From the NCBI RefSeq assembly GCF_026625885.1, contig NZ_CP113068.1:3224001-3288000 (forward strand): DNA of 64,000 nucleotides, written 5' to 3'. Below, piece by piece: positions 42,210 through 51,227 of this stretch. The stretch is from Roseateles sp. SL47 (GTDB lineage: Bacteria; Pseudomonadota; Gammaproteobacteria; Burkholderiales; Burkholderiaceae_C). Under the pieces are notes generated by a model. That model was not told the origin of the DNA, searched no databases, and saw only the letters and a program-made list of their open reading frames with translations. Position 1 is the first letter of the stretch; each line of letters starts with the position of its first letter. The position numbers were made by a program, and so were the translations under genes.

Positions 42210-43223
42210 TCAGGCCACCTCGATCTGGATGTTCTCCAGCAGCGCGGCCATGCCGTAGTCCTCGACCACGTAGGCGTCGTTGGACGACTCGTAGTTCTCA
42301 ACCCGGTCGCGCTTGGGGTTGTCGTCCACGCGGCGGCGCCGGGCGGCTTCCTGCCAGTACAGCGACAGGTTGTCGAAGCGGGTGATCAGAATCGCGTTGG
42401 CCGGGAAGAACGGGACGGTGGCTGCAGCCAGGCCGCCCACGCGCTTTTGCGACAGGATCACATCGGCCGCCAGGCGCTCTGTGGGATCGGTCGGGCCATT
42501 CACCAGGGGGAACAGCTTGTCGTGCATCAAATCGCGGCCGAGGATCGCCACCAGGCCGGGGTCTTGCTGGTACCAGGGGTCCAGGAGCTGGATGGCGTCG
42601 AAGACCGCAGCGTCCAGGTTCTTGTAGTCGGCATCGCCACCGGCGCCGATCACGATCTTGCCGGCGACCTTGCCCTTGCCCATGACGCGATCCGGGGCGT
42701 CTTCACGCATGTGCTGCAGCCACCCGATGTTGACGTCCTGCAGCAGCGGGAACGCGTTCGGGTCAGTCTCCGCAGCGGCCTTGACGCCATTGAAGCCGAT
42801 CATGATGCGGTCCAGGGCCTGGCGCTGGACGATGACGTCGCGGATGCGGTTCTGGAAGTCCGGGAACTTCGCCCAGGCGTCCAGCTTGGCGTAGCTGACG
42901 TGCGTGTCGAAATTGGTCTTCGCGCACTTGTAGCCGCTGGAATCCAGACCAGTCAGGTCGCGGGTCTCCCGGTCCTTGTTGGCGGTGTTGGTGCGGCTGG
43001 CGATGGGGCCGGAGATACCCAGGCCCAGCTTTTCGCCTTCCATCTCGGTGACGCCGATGACGTTGATTCGTTGCAGGAACTCGCTGGATTCCTGAATCTT
43101 GGTTTCGAGGGTCTGCTGGACGCTGGGGGCCACAGCGAAGGTATGCGCTGCGGAGGCAACACTGCTCAGCTCGGCGATGCGGGACAGATACGAGTTGAAG
43201 GCCAAGCGGGTTTCGTTACGCAT
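42210..43223 (-). CDS. N: Major capsid protein gpN
   Basis: 337 aa, P2-family major capsid precursor (MRNETRLAFNSYLSRIAEL; FLQRINVIGVTEMEGEKLG; DRIMIGFNGVKAA; DPWYQQDPGLVAILGRDLM). Forms the icosahedral head. Full length and intact. Confidence 0.96.
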   Translation of the reverse strand: MRNETRLAFNSYLSRIAELSSVASAAHTFAVAPSVQQTLETKIQESSEFLQRINVIGVTEMEGEKLGLGISGPIASRTNTANKDRETRDLTGLDSSGYKCAKTNFDTHVSYAKLDAWAKFPDFQNRIRDVIVQRQALDRIMIGFNGVKAAAETDPNAFPLLQDVNIGWLQHMREDAPDRVMGKGKVAGKIVIGAGGDADYKNLDAAVFDAIQLLDPWYQQDPGLVAILGRDLMHDKLFPLVNGPTDPTERLAADVILSQKRVGGLAAATVPFFPANAILITRFDNLSLYWQEAARRRRVDDNPKRDRVENYESSNDAYVVEDYGMAALLENIQIEVA

Positions 43224-43260
43224 GGGGATCCTGTGGTGAGTGGCGGGGAAGGGGAGGGCG

Positions 43261-44091
43261 TCAGCAGTCGGTCTGGGCGGCGCTGCCCGCGCTGCTGCCG
43301 GTCGCTGGCGGGCGCTGCGTGAACCCGGGGGCGGGCGTGGTGTCGATCTTCAGGACCGTGGCCTTGAGTTGATCGACTTCGGCCTTGAGGGCGTTGAACT
43401 GGGTCTCGGCCTGGTCGGCGCGCTTCTTCTGCGCAGCGAAGGCCTTGGACTGCTCGCCCAAGTGGTCCCCGATCTCGCCCATGGCATCCAGCAGCTCGCT
43501 GAAGCGGGCGTCGTCCCCGGTTTTCTTGGACGAGAACTTGGCGAGGACCTCGCGCAGCTTGGCGGTGAACGTGCCGGTGTCGTCGGGCTCATCCGCGAAG
43601 GCCAGTGCCGTCTCCACGGCCTCCGTGAAGAGCGAGTCCGGGTGCTGCTTGCGTGCCGCGAAGGGGCTGGCCTTCGGATTCTTCGCGGCGAAGCTCAGCA
43701 CCTCCGTGCCCAGGCTTGCGGGGTTGTCCGTGACGGCCACTCCGACCAGGTAGGCCTGGTCGGTATCCGCGAACTTCGGATTGATCTCGATGCTGGTGAA
43801 CAGCTTTTGGCCGGCTTGCGTCAGCGTGACCAGGTCGGGCAGCGGCTCGATCTCGGCATAGAGGCGCATCTTGCCGTCCTCTTCCTTCGCCTCCACCGCC
43901 GTGATCTTCCCGTAGTTGCGGAAGGTGCTGTCGGGATAGGCGCTGCGGATGTGCTCGATGTTCACGAGCGCGGTGAAGGTCTTGGGGTCGTAGTTCTTCG
44001 CCGCTTGGACCAGCCATTCACGCTGGATGGTGCGGCCGTCGGTGGTGGCGCCTTCTGTGGCGACGCGGAACTTGCGGGACTTGGTGGGCAT
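43261..44091 (-). CDS. O: Capsid scaffolding protease gpO
   Basis: 276 aa from MPTKSRKFRVATEGATTDGR (ATG 44091), the family N-terminus; 44121 is an alternative upstream ATG. P2 gpO family: a serine-protease N-terminal part (LVNIEHIRSAYPDSTFRNYG) and a coiled-coil scaffold (residues about 210-265) ending in a flexible tail. Divergent from the terminase gene next to it. Confidence 0.93.
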   Translation of the reverse strand: MPTKSRKFRVATEGATTDGRTIQREWLVQAAKNYDPKTFTALVNIEHIRSAYPDSTFRNYGKITAVEAKEEDGKMRLYAEIEPLPDLVTLTQAGQKLFTSIEINPKFADTDQAYLVGVAVTDNPASLGTEVLSFAAKNPKASPFAARKQHPDSLFTEAVETALAFADEPDDTGTFTAKLREVLAKFSSKKTGDDARFSELLDAMGEIGDHLGEQSKAFAAQKKRADQAETQFNALKAEVDQLKATVLKIDTTPAPGFTQRPPATGSSAGSAAQTDC

Positions 44092-44237
44092 GACGAGCGG
44101 TGCGGGTTGCTGTGTCGTCATGGTCCGCGCTGGGGCAGGTGCTTTCAACGCGATGCGGGCTTGCCGGGCACGGGTAACGCAGCGCGAGGCCGCCCATGTA
44201 TCGCGCATGCGCGCGCACGCCCATAACCTCGCTGCCC

Positions 44238-46034
44238 ATGACTTCGCAAGCTACTGAAGCCGCATCGGCTCAGCGCCGAATGCCCGCCGAGGGTGTCAAT
44301 GCCGACAAGCGCCGCACTGCTCGCCACCTGTATTGGCAGGGATGGCGGGTGTCGTCCATTGCTGAATGGCTGGAAGAGCCGCGCTCGACCGTGCAGGGCT
44401 GGAAGGATGCCGAGGCCTGGGACAAGGCGCAGCCCGTGGAGCGCGTGGAGGGGGCGCTGGAGACGCGCCTGGTGCAGCTCATTGCCAAGGACCAGAAGAC
44501 TGGCGGCGACTTCAAGGAGATTGACCTGCTGGGTCGCCAGATTGAGCGCCTGGCACGTGTGCGCAAATACGAAAAGACAGGCAAGGAAGCCGACCTCAAC
44601 CCCAACATTGAGCGTCGCAACGCAGGTCCGAAGAAGAAGCCCGAGCGCAACCACTTCAGCGAAGAACACCAGGAGAAGGTGCAGGCGGCGTTCCGCGACT
44701 CGCTCTTCGGCTACCAGAAGGTCTGGCTGCGCAACGGTCACCAGCGCACGCGGATGATCCTCAAATCCCGGCAGATCGGCGCTACCTGGTACTTCGCCCG
44801 CGAGGCGTTGATGGATGCCATCGAGACGGGCCGCAACCAGGTGTTCCTGTCGGCTAGCAAGGCGCAGGCGCACATCTTCAAGCAGTACATCCTGCAGTTC
44901 GCGGCGGAGTCCTGTGGTGTCGAGCTGGCCGGCGACCCCATCGTGCTCTCCAACGGCGCCCACATCTACTTCCTGGGCACCAACGCTCGCACGGCCCAGG
45001 GATACCACGGCAACTTCTACTTCGACGAGTTCTTCTGGACGCATCGCTTCGAGGAACTGAACAAGGTCGCCTCTGGCATGGCCATGCACAAGCAGTGGCG
45101 CAAGACCTACTTCAGCACGCCCAGCTCGATCCAGCATGAGGCCTACCAGTACTGGAGCGGCGACAAGTTCAACAAGCGCCGTGCCAAGAACGAGCGTGTG
45201 CCGTTCGATCTGAGCCATGACCGCCTCGGTGGTGGCGGGTTCACCGGAGAGGACAAGGTCTGGCGCAACATCGTCAACATCATCGACGCCGCCAACAGCG
45301 GCTGCGATCTGTTCGACATCGACGAGCTGCGGCTGGAGTACACGCCAGAGGAGTTTGAGAACCTGCTGATGTGCGGGTTCATCGACGACACCTTTTCGGT
45401 GTTCCCGCTGTCTGAGCTGCAGCGCTGCATGGTGGACAGTTGGGAGGCTTGGGACGACGTCAAGCCGTTTTCCATGCGGCCCTTTGGACACCGGCCGGTG
45501 TGGGTGGGCTACGACCCGTCTCACACAGGGGACACGGCAGGTTGTGTCGTCGTCGCGCCCCCGGCGACGCCCGGCGGCAAATTCCGCGTGCTGGAACGCC
45601 ACCAGTTCAAGGGCATGGACTTTGAGGCCCAGGCCGAGTTCATCAAGAAGATCACCGAGCGCTTCAACGTGCAGCACATCGGCATCGACACGACTGGGCT
45701 GGGGCAGGGCGTCTACCAGATCGTCCAGAAGTTCTACCCGGCGGCCAAGGCGATCAACTACTCGCTGGAGGTCAAAACGCGCATGGTCCTGAAAGCCAAG
45801 AGCGTGATCAGCAAGGGCCGCCTGGAGTTCGACGCGGGATGGGTGGATCTGGCGCATGCGTTCCTGGCCATCCGCCGCACGTTGACGGCCAGTGGCCGCA
45901 GCGTCACCTACGACGCGGGCCGCAGCGAGGAGACCGGCCACGCCGACCTTGCCTGGGCCTGCATGCACGCCCTCGATAACGAGCCCCTGGAGGGCTTCAC
46001 GCTGCAGAGCCGCAGCATCATGGAGATCTCGTAA
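44238..46034 (+). CDS. P: Terminase large (ATPase) subunit gpP
   Basis: 598 aa from ATG 44238. N-terminal HTH (RVSSIAEWLEEPRSTVQGWK), Walker A-like KSRQIGATWYFAREAL and Walker B NFYFDEFFW. A nuclease domain with GYDPSHTGDTAGCVVV and IGIDTTGLGQGVYQIV follows. Drives DNA into heads. The stop overlaps the portal start (TAATG). Confidence 0.95.
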   Translation: MTSQATEAASAQRRMPAEGVNADKRRTARHLYWQGWRVSSIAEWLEEPRSTVQGWKDAEAWDKAQPVERVEGALETRLVQLIAKDQKTGGDFKEIDLLGRQIERLARVRKYEKTGKEADLNPNIERRNAGPKKKPERNHFSEEHQEKVQAAFRDSLFGYQKVWLRNGHQRTRMILKSRQIGATWYFAREALMDAIETGRNQVFLSASKAQAHIFKQYILQFAAESCGVELAGDPIVLSNGAHIYFLGTNARTAQGYHGNFYFDEFFWTHRFEELNKVASGMAMHKQWRKTYFSTPSSIQHEAYQYWSGDKFNKRRAKNERVPFDLSHDRLGGGGFTGEDKVWRNIVNIIDAANSGCDLFDIDELRLEYTPEEFENLLMCGFIDDTFSVFPLSELQRCMVDSWEAWDDVKPFSMRPFGHRPVWVGYDPSHTGDTAGCVVVAPPATPGGKFRVLERHQFKGMDFEAQAEFIKKITERFNVQHIGIDTTGLGQGVYQIVQKFYPAAKAINYSLEVKTRMVLKAKSVISKGRLEFDAGWVDLAHAFLAIRRTLTASGRSVTYDAGRSEETGHADLAWACMHALDNEPLEGFTLQSRSIMEIS

Positions 46035-47035
46035 TGGAAACGACAGAAGCCCCGGGCAGCAGCATTGCGTCCGGGAAGATGGAAGCCTTCACCTTCGGTG
46101 ACGCGATGCCGGTGCTCGACCGGCGCGAGCTGCTGGACTACGTGGAGTGCGGCCGGGCCGGAAAGTGGTACGAGCCGCCTGTGAGCTGGGAAGGCCTGGC
46201 GAAGACCTTCCGTGCCAGCACTCACCACAGCAGCAGCATCTACTTCAAGCGCAACGTGCTGGTGTCCACGTTCAAGCCGCACAAGTTGCTGAGCGCGGAG
46301 ACGTTCGGCGCACTGGTTCTGGACTTCCTCACCTTCGGCAACGGCTATCTGGAGCTGCAGCGTAGCCGAACGGGCAAGCTGCTGGAGCTGAAGCACGCGC
46401 TGGCGAAGTATGTGCGGCGTGGTACCGACCTGGAGACGTATTACTTCGTGCGCGGCTGGCGGGACGACCACCAGTTCGCGCCCGACTCCGTCTTCCACAT
46501 GCGGGAGGCCGACATCAATCAGGAGATCTATGGCCTGCCGGAATATCTCAGCTCATTGCAGGCGGCCTGGCTGAACGAGTCGGCCACGCTGTTCCGGCGC
46601 CGCTATTACAACAACGGCAGCCACGCGGGCTTCATCCTCTACATCAGCGACCCGGCGCAGCAGCAGGAGGACATCGATGGCATTCGGGAGGCGCTGAAAA
46701 ACAGCAAGGGCCCAGGCAACTTCCGGAACCTGTTCCTCTACAGCCCGAACGGTAAGAAGGACGGTGTGCAGCTCATCCCGGTGAGCGAGGTTGCGGCCAA
46801 GGACGACTTCTTCAACATCAAGAGCGTGAGTCGGGACGACGTGCTGGCGGCCCACCGCATCCCGCCTCAGTTGCTGGGCATCGTGCCGAGTAACACTGGC
46901 GGGTTCGGTGCGGTGCTGCCAGCCGCGACGGTGTTCGCTCGCAACGAGATTGAGCCGTTGCAGGCGCGATTTCATGCGTTGAATGATTGGATAGGCGATG
47001 AGGTAGTGAGATTCTTGCCCTATTCTCTACAGTAG
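46034..47035 (+). CDS. Q: Portal protein gpQ
   Basis: 333 aa, PBSX/P2-family portal (MEAFTFGDAMPVLDRRELLDY, in pieces; SAETFGALVLDFLTFGNGYLE; FRNLFLYSPNGKKDGVQLIP; HRIPPQLLGIVPSNTGGFG). Forms the dodecameric DNA entry ring. Ends cleanly at 47,035; the next gene converges on it. Confidence 0.95.
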   Translation: METTEAPGSSIASGKMEAFTFGDAMPVLDRRELLDYVECGRAGKWYEPPVSWEGLAKTFRASTHHSSSIYFKRNVLVSTFKPHKLLSAETFGALVLDFLTFGNGYLELQRSRTGKLLELKHALAKYVRRGTDLETYYFVRGWRDDHQFAPDSVFHMREADINQEIYGLPEYLSSLQAAWLNESATLFRRRYYNNGSHAGFILYISDPAQQQEDIDGIREALKNSKGPGNFRNLFLYSPNGKKDGVQLIPVSEVAAKDDFFNIKSVSRDDVLAAHRIPPQLLGIVPSNTGGFGAVLPAATVFARNEIEPLQARFHALNDWIGDEVVRFLPYSLQ

Positions 47036-47076
47036 CCCAAGGAACAAAACGCCCAGTAAAATCTTGAATTAATTGA

Positions 47077-48768
47077 TTAAACCAATGCGAGCATCTCTCC
47101 CAGGATGTTCTGCCGTTTCAATCGGTCCGTTGTTGCTTCGCCAAGCGAATTGCAAATTTCTGTCACTCGACCAAAGACTTCATTTGCGGGCGCGCCGTGT
47201 TGAGCCATTATGTTGATGATCGCTTCTGCGTGCCGTTCGGCGGCGCGGGAATTGAGCTTTGGCGTGTTTTTCCCGTTCACGATGGCCCAAACGACAGGTA
47301 GCATGTGCCACTTAAATCTCTTTAGATTCTGTGGAATTATCCGGTTTGAAACTAACAGCGTGAAGCGATAAAGTGTTAGGCAGGCGGCGTAGAATACAAT
47401 TTCCTTGGTGTCATCTGAGAAGATTTGATCTGTCAATTCCTCGTACATTTTCTTCGGATACCTTGAGGCAAGGTCGGGGCGGTTGCACCACATTGCCGCC
47501 ACACATTTGGCGGCATTGTGCAGTGAGAATATTCTGGTGTTTGGGATGTCTTGTCCCACATATTGCCGATCTCTCCGTTCAAGGTATAGGCGGCCATCCG
47601 CGCCATCGTAAGTATTGAAGAACTGTTCCACCTTTCTAACAATTGGCTTTAGGGAAAGAAATTGTGTGTCTTCAACCTTCGTCTGACTGTTGGTCGCTCT
47701 TACCAGTTCCGAGAATACGTCCTCCAATTGTGTCTCGACAATCTTGACGTTTACCATAACTTCGCCAAGCGTTGCTCTATTCTCAAATAGAACATTCGAT
47801 GTCTGACAACCATTCACAATCTGAAAGTTGGCGAGATGGAGCGTTGTGCCTTGCAACTGCACGTCGGGGCTCACAATTGTTATGCCGTTATTGAGTACCG
47901 GGAAGCGACTCGACGAGTCCGAGGCTAATGTCGCTGCGATAGACTTGTTGACGGGATTCTCCGAGCCGAGGAATGACCTGACGTTTTCCTCGAATACCTG
48001 TGTTCGAAGATTTCCATCTTCGGTCTTGAGTAGATTATTTACAAAATCGCTTGCACGTACTACAGCCAGATAAGCTTCATCTATGCCGGCAATGTTGGGT
48101 AGTGCGGCCATGCTGTAAGCCGGGAGGCTTGCATTGACTCCTGAATAGGTGTCCACCCAAAGCCGAGTTAGTTCATCACGATCGACGAATTTGACGTCAA
48201 TCTCGTGAAATATTCCAAGGGCGTGCAGCTGATTATGAAAGTCACTCAGCGCCACCTCAAGTGCATCAGGCCGTTGATATATTCCAGTTGCAACGAACCT
48301 CGCGATCAAAGACGGTCGGCCATTTCGAAGCTTTGGTACCTGTCGTAGGACCACATCGAACATGCCACGCGACTCAGCGAGGACGTCATCGGTGGCTGCA
48401 TAAGGCGACGCGGTAGCGAAGCGCAAGATCCCCTCTTTGAACTTGAGAAAGTCGCCTAAGTCGAATCCTTCTGAACGCTTAGCTTGAATAAAGACCATGT
48501 CAACGTCGTGATTCCGACGAGGCGAAACGAATACTTCCTCAGCATCCTCTATTGACGCCGTGATCGCCTCATCAATTACAACCGCCAAGCCATCAATGCC
48601 TTCGTCCCCAGTGCCTGTAACTACGTCGTCTAGGTCGAAGGCCCCGCTGAAGCGACTGGAGATGATGCAGTAGGTCGCGAACTTTTCAAACTGCTTTGCC
48701 TCATCATCTGCCTGTAATGAAAAACTCTCTACGAAGCTTCCCAGATGAGTTTTGACAATTCTGTGCAT
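47077..48768 (-). CDS. AIPR-family phage-resistance protein with nuclease-like N-terminus
   Basis: 563 aa, visibly lower GC than its neighbours. The C-terminal two thirds match the AIPR family named for abortive phage resistance: FEENVRSFLG (259-268), FPVLNNGITIV, NFQIVNGCQTSN (about 314-325). The first 110 residues contain GTGDEGIDG (Asp59) and VFIQAKRS (Gln95, Lys97), the spacing of a PD-(D/E)XK nuclease of Mrr type. It lies next to the portal gene, where P2 carries old, a known place for anti-phage genes. Defence activity is inferred. Confidence 0.87.
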   Translation of the reverse strand: MHRIVKTHLGSFVESFSLQADDEAKQFEKFATYCIISSRFSGAFDLDDVVTGTGDEGIDGLAVVIDEAITASIEDAEEVFVSPRRNHDVDMVFIQAKRSEGFDLGDFLKFKEGILRFATASPYAATDDVLAESRGMFDVVLRQVPKLRNGRPSLIARFVATGIYQRPDALEVALSDFHNQLHALGIFHEIDVKFVDRDELTRLWVDTYSGVNASLPAYSMAALPNIAGIDEAYLAVVRASDFVNNLLKTEDGNLRTQVFEENVRSFLGSENPVNKSIAATLASDSSSRFPVLNNGITIVSPDVQLQGTTLHLANFQIVNGCQTSNVLFENRATLGEVMVNVKIVETQLEDVFSELVRATNSQTKVEDTQFLSLKPIVRKVEQFFNTYDGADGRLYLERRDRQYVGQDIPNTRIFSLHNAAKCVAAMWCNRPDLASRYPKKMYEELTDQIFSDDTKEIVFYAACLTLYRFTLLVSNRIIPQNLKRFKWHMLPVVWAIVNGKNTPKLNSRAAERHAEAIINIMAQHGAPANEVFGRVTEICNSLGEATTDRLKRQNILGEMLALV

Positions 48769-49287
48769 GGATCAATCTCCCTTTAGTCCTCGGAGTGTAG
48801 GCGCTGACGCGGCGTTCCGTGAAGTGGCGAACACGGTGGTGAGCGTTACCAAGTAGGTCGTAGGGCGTAAGAAGAGCGGCGCATCGCGCACCAGTTCGAG
48901 CAACGTTCACATGTGTAGACCAGCTGCAGACTGCGGGAATCCAGCCGCATTGAAACGTCAGCTAAATAGGTCGGCGAGCAAGCTAAAGGCTGCAGCACTG
49001 GAAGGGCGGCGGGCCGACTCATTCGGAATTCTGCTGATGGAAGGGTGTCGCCGACCGTGCGGTGAGTGTCAGGCGTAGCGGCTTTCCGCGGCCTCGGGCG
49101 ATCGCATGTGAACGGGGACTGAGAGGGCTTAAGGCCAGACATCGAGAGGCTTTTAGGTGGCGATCACGGATTGAGTCCATATGCCGGTAGGCGAAGCCGC
49201 CCATTGGGCCGATGCGCCTCTTCGAACGACACCCCTGGGCATTGGTAGGCGTAAGCGGAGTTGCACACCCCAACCAAAATCGCCAGT

Positions 49288-49323
49288 GCGCGCTCGGGAC
49301 CTCGCCCCGCCGGGGCGCTAAAT
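49288..49323 (+). repeat. 36-bp repeat, copy 1
   Basis: 33 of 36 bases match 51228-51263. It starts GCGCGCTCGGGAC and ends GCGCTAAAT, and both copies are followed by a similar TGACGA about 12 bases on. The GC-rich part of this copy can form a small hairpin. Confidence 0.75.
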
Positions 49324-49369
49324 CCACCGCTTTTGACGAACCAGCAGATGTCCTCAGTCGGCTGTGCAG

Positions 49370-49395
49370 AAAAAAGCCCGGCGGGAGGCCGGGCT
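49370..49395 (-). terminator. Terminator of the KilA-N/DUF1484 operon
   Basis: On the minus strand: AGCCCGG / CCGGGCT stem followed by six T, 30 bases past the stop of the DUF1484-like gene. Confidence 0.88.
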
Positions 49396-49424
49396 AGCAG
49401 GGAGTATTGGGCTGCGCTTCGATG

Positions 49425-49655
49425 TTAGACGCGCATGTTGTTTAGATCTGTGGTGGCCTTGCTGAGCTGCTGGTGCAGAGGTCGCAGCAATTGCGCCAGG
49501 TGGTCGCTGCGCATGTGTGATTCGCTGGCCTTGTCCAGCAGGTCGATTAGCCCCTCCAGGCCCAACTCGGCGGCGTTGACCATGCCAACGAGCTCGGGGA
49601 AGGGCCGGAGGTCTGGTGTGGGGCGGCTACCAGCGCCGTTACGCGTGGCACTCAT
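49425..49655 (-). CDS. Small helical phage protein (DUF1484-like), second paralogue
   Basis: 76 aa from MSATRNGAG (ATG 49655), which overlaps the KilA-N gene stop by four bases. Helical core GLEGLIDLLDKASESHMR then LLRPLHQQLSKATTDLNN, resembling the protein at 38,106-38,336. Second gene of the KilA-N operon. Function unknown. Confidence 0.7.
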   Translation of the reverse strand: MSATRNGAGSRPTPDLRPFPELVGMVNAAELGLEGLIDLLDKASESHMRSDHLAQLLRPLHQQLSKATTDLNNMRV

Positions 49656-50500
49656 TGTTTCGCTCCCTCGACGGCCCCGTCGAACACCCAACAGTGCACG
49701 GCGTTGCCGAGGATGGCGCTATTGACGTTGCGCGTGTCGAGGAACTTCGGCGATACGCTTTTTCGCAATGCCAGCTTCAGCGCAGCCTGCGGCGGTGTCC
49801 GCAACTTGTGTTCAGCCGCAGCCTGGCCGAACTGGCGCATGTTGACAGCGATCAGGCTGGGCGCCTGTCGCGAATGGTTCAGACGGACCCCCTTCGCTTC
49901 GAGCGCCGCGTAGATTTGCCAGAACGAGGTCACCTCCGGCGGAACGAGCGGTCGGTCGTACCCAATGCTGCTAAGGGGCACGGGAGCCTGGCCGAGGTCG
50001 CCAAGTACCGCGCCGAGCTGGGCGTGCAGCGTTGCGCGTAGCTCGGGGTCACGTTCAGCCCTCAGCCGGGTAATGAGCTTCCAGCTCTGCTCCTGCAGGC
50101 TGATCAGCCTGCTTGTCGTCAGACCAGAAGTGACGCCGACGGCCTCGGTGCCGCCAGAGCGCTGACCAGGCGAATCCATGAAGGCGCGGATGACCTTGAG
50201 GTTGAAAGCGGGGCTGATCCACATGGCATAGGCGTAGACGAGCTCGCGGACGACATAGGTGCCTCCGTATCGGCCCACAGACGATTCAGCAGGACGGTAA
50301 CTCCGGGAATCCCCGGAATTAGAAAGCTCAGCGATCAGGGCCTGAGTTTGTTCCAAGCGCAGCCAGTCAGTCGGCTGGTGGCGCTTCTCGCCGCCGGCGG
50401 CAGCGTGGAGGTCGTTGAGGGAGTAGCGACCGTGGGCGTCCTGGCGGACGTAGGTCTCCTCGAGGATGAAAGGCGCAGTGCGCGAGGGGGTAGCTGCCAT
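49652..50500 (-). CDS. KilA-N domain phage regulator/antirepressor-like protein
   Basis: 282 aa from MAATPSRTAPF (ATG 50500); the frame continues upstream only through the structured leader. The N-terminal KilA-N domain is clear: VRQDAHGRYSLNDLHAAAG, HQPTDWLRLEQTQALI, GGTYVVRELVYAYAMWISPAF. KilA-N proteins are phage DNA-binding regulators and antirepressors. The C-terminus ends KFLDTRNVNSAILGNAVHCW, the same tail motif as the primase fragment at 26,145. Translation is probably controlled by the C4-like leader (50,505-50,620), whose stem covers the GGAG ribosome site. Confidence 0.85.
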   Translation of the reverse strand: MAATPSRTAPFILEETYVRQDAHGRYSLNDLHAAAGGEKRHQPTDWLRLEQTQALIAELSNSGDSRSYRPAESSVGRYGGTYVVRELVYAYAMWISPAFNLKVIRAFMDSPGQRSGGTEAVGVTSGLTTSRLISLQEQSWKLITRLRAERDPELRATLHAQLGAVLGDLGQAPVPLSSIGYDRPLVPPEVTSFWQIYAALEAKGVRLNHSRQAPSLIAVNMRQFGQAAAEHKLRTPPQAALKLALRKSVSPKFLDTRNVNSAILGNAVHCWVFDGAVEGAKQ

Positions 50501-50504
50501 CAGT

Positions 50505-50620
50505 GCTCCGTGGGTGCGATTGCTGATGAGCTGCCTCCTCCGCCAAAAGGCGGCAGCCCGAGGTGGGTTGGCGGACCGGGCACCCAGCGGAGCTGAAACC
50601 GGTGAACCTTGCGGTTCCCC
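50505..50620 (-). ncRNA. C4-like antisense leader RNA upstream of the KilA-N gene
   Basis: Read on the minus strand. GAACC-GCAA-GGTTC forms a GNRA-loop hairpin (50617-50604). GCTCCGCTGGGTGC (50593-50580) can pair over 13 bp, with one bulge, with GCACCCACGGAGC (50517-50505). That second segment contains the GGAG ribosome site just before the ATG. Between them is a nested hairpin GCTGCC...GGCAGC with inner GCC-TTTT-GGC. This is the plan of P1/P7 C4 antisense RNA, which silences the phage antirepressor operon. Family membership is from memory; the pairing is seen directly. Confidence 0.7.
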
Positions 50621-50797
50621 ACCCGGGCCGCCATTGAACGTCAAGGCGGAATGCGGGCATGAAAAGCCGCAACGACGGGGTGTGCGGCTCTTCGCCGCTG
50701 GATGCATCGGGCCGCCAAGCCCGGCCACTGCTCATCGCAATGGTGCGGGAAGTATATCTTGCGAGCGCGTCTGTCGATGCACAGGTGCACCCGTTCG

Positions 50798-50878
50798 GCA
50801 ACCGGTTGGCAACCGTCACGCAACCATGTGGCAACCGCACGCAACCATGCGGCAACCGAAGTGCGGCCGATGGCAACC
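50798..50878. repeat. GCAACC repeats phased at 11 bp (right array)
   Basis: GCAACC begins at 50798, 50809, 50820, 50831, 50841, 50852 and 50873: steps of 11, 11, 11, 10, 11 and 21 bp. All seven units lie on one face of the helix. It is the reverse complement of the left array at 25,665-25,747. Non-coding here, and upstream of the KilA-N leader, so an operator, partition or iteron-type site is likely. Confidence 0.85.
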
Positions 50879-51227
50879 AACAGGTGCGGCGTGCCCGATG
50901 GCCCGCTTGCTCCCCGGGAACGGGCTTCCGGCCATTGACGGCTCAGAGCTGGATGAACAAGCCAATTCCTCAGATCTGAGGAATTGGCGGCCCTCTCACC
51001 CGCCTCGGTTCTGCACGCGGAGAGACCGCTTCCGACTGCACAATTTTGTGCAGTCGAACTGCCGACGTGCAAAGGGACCTACCGGGCTGCCAGCCCCTGC
51101 ACGGCCCGGGAGACCCTCGGCGAGCGAACGGTGCGCGCTCCACGGGGCTTTCAGGGGCCTGCGGCGCGCGAAGGTATGTGGACCTTCCGGCGGCCCAGGG
51201 CCGTTCGGACCGACGAAACCCGTCGGC

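Larger units (their letters stand above)
48769..49424. other. Non-coding stretch between AIPR gene and DUF1484-like gene
   Basis: About 650 bases without a supported gene. It holds the upstream region of the AIPR gene, a copy of GCTAAATAGGTCG (48961-48973), one copy of a 36-bp repeat (49288-49323; partner at 51228-51263) and the terminator at 49370-49395. Confidence 0.6.

Noticed and set aside
50798..50878. Possible CRISPR array
   Set aside because: The repeated unit is a hexamer at 11-bp spacing, with no spacers of CRISPR length and no cas genes.
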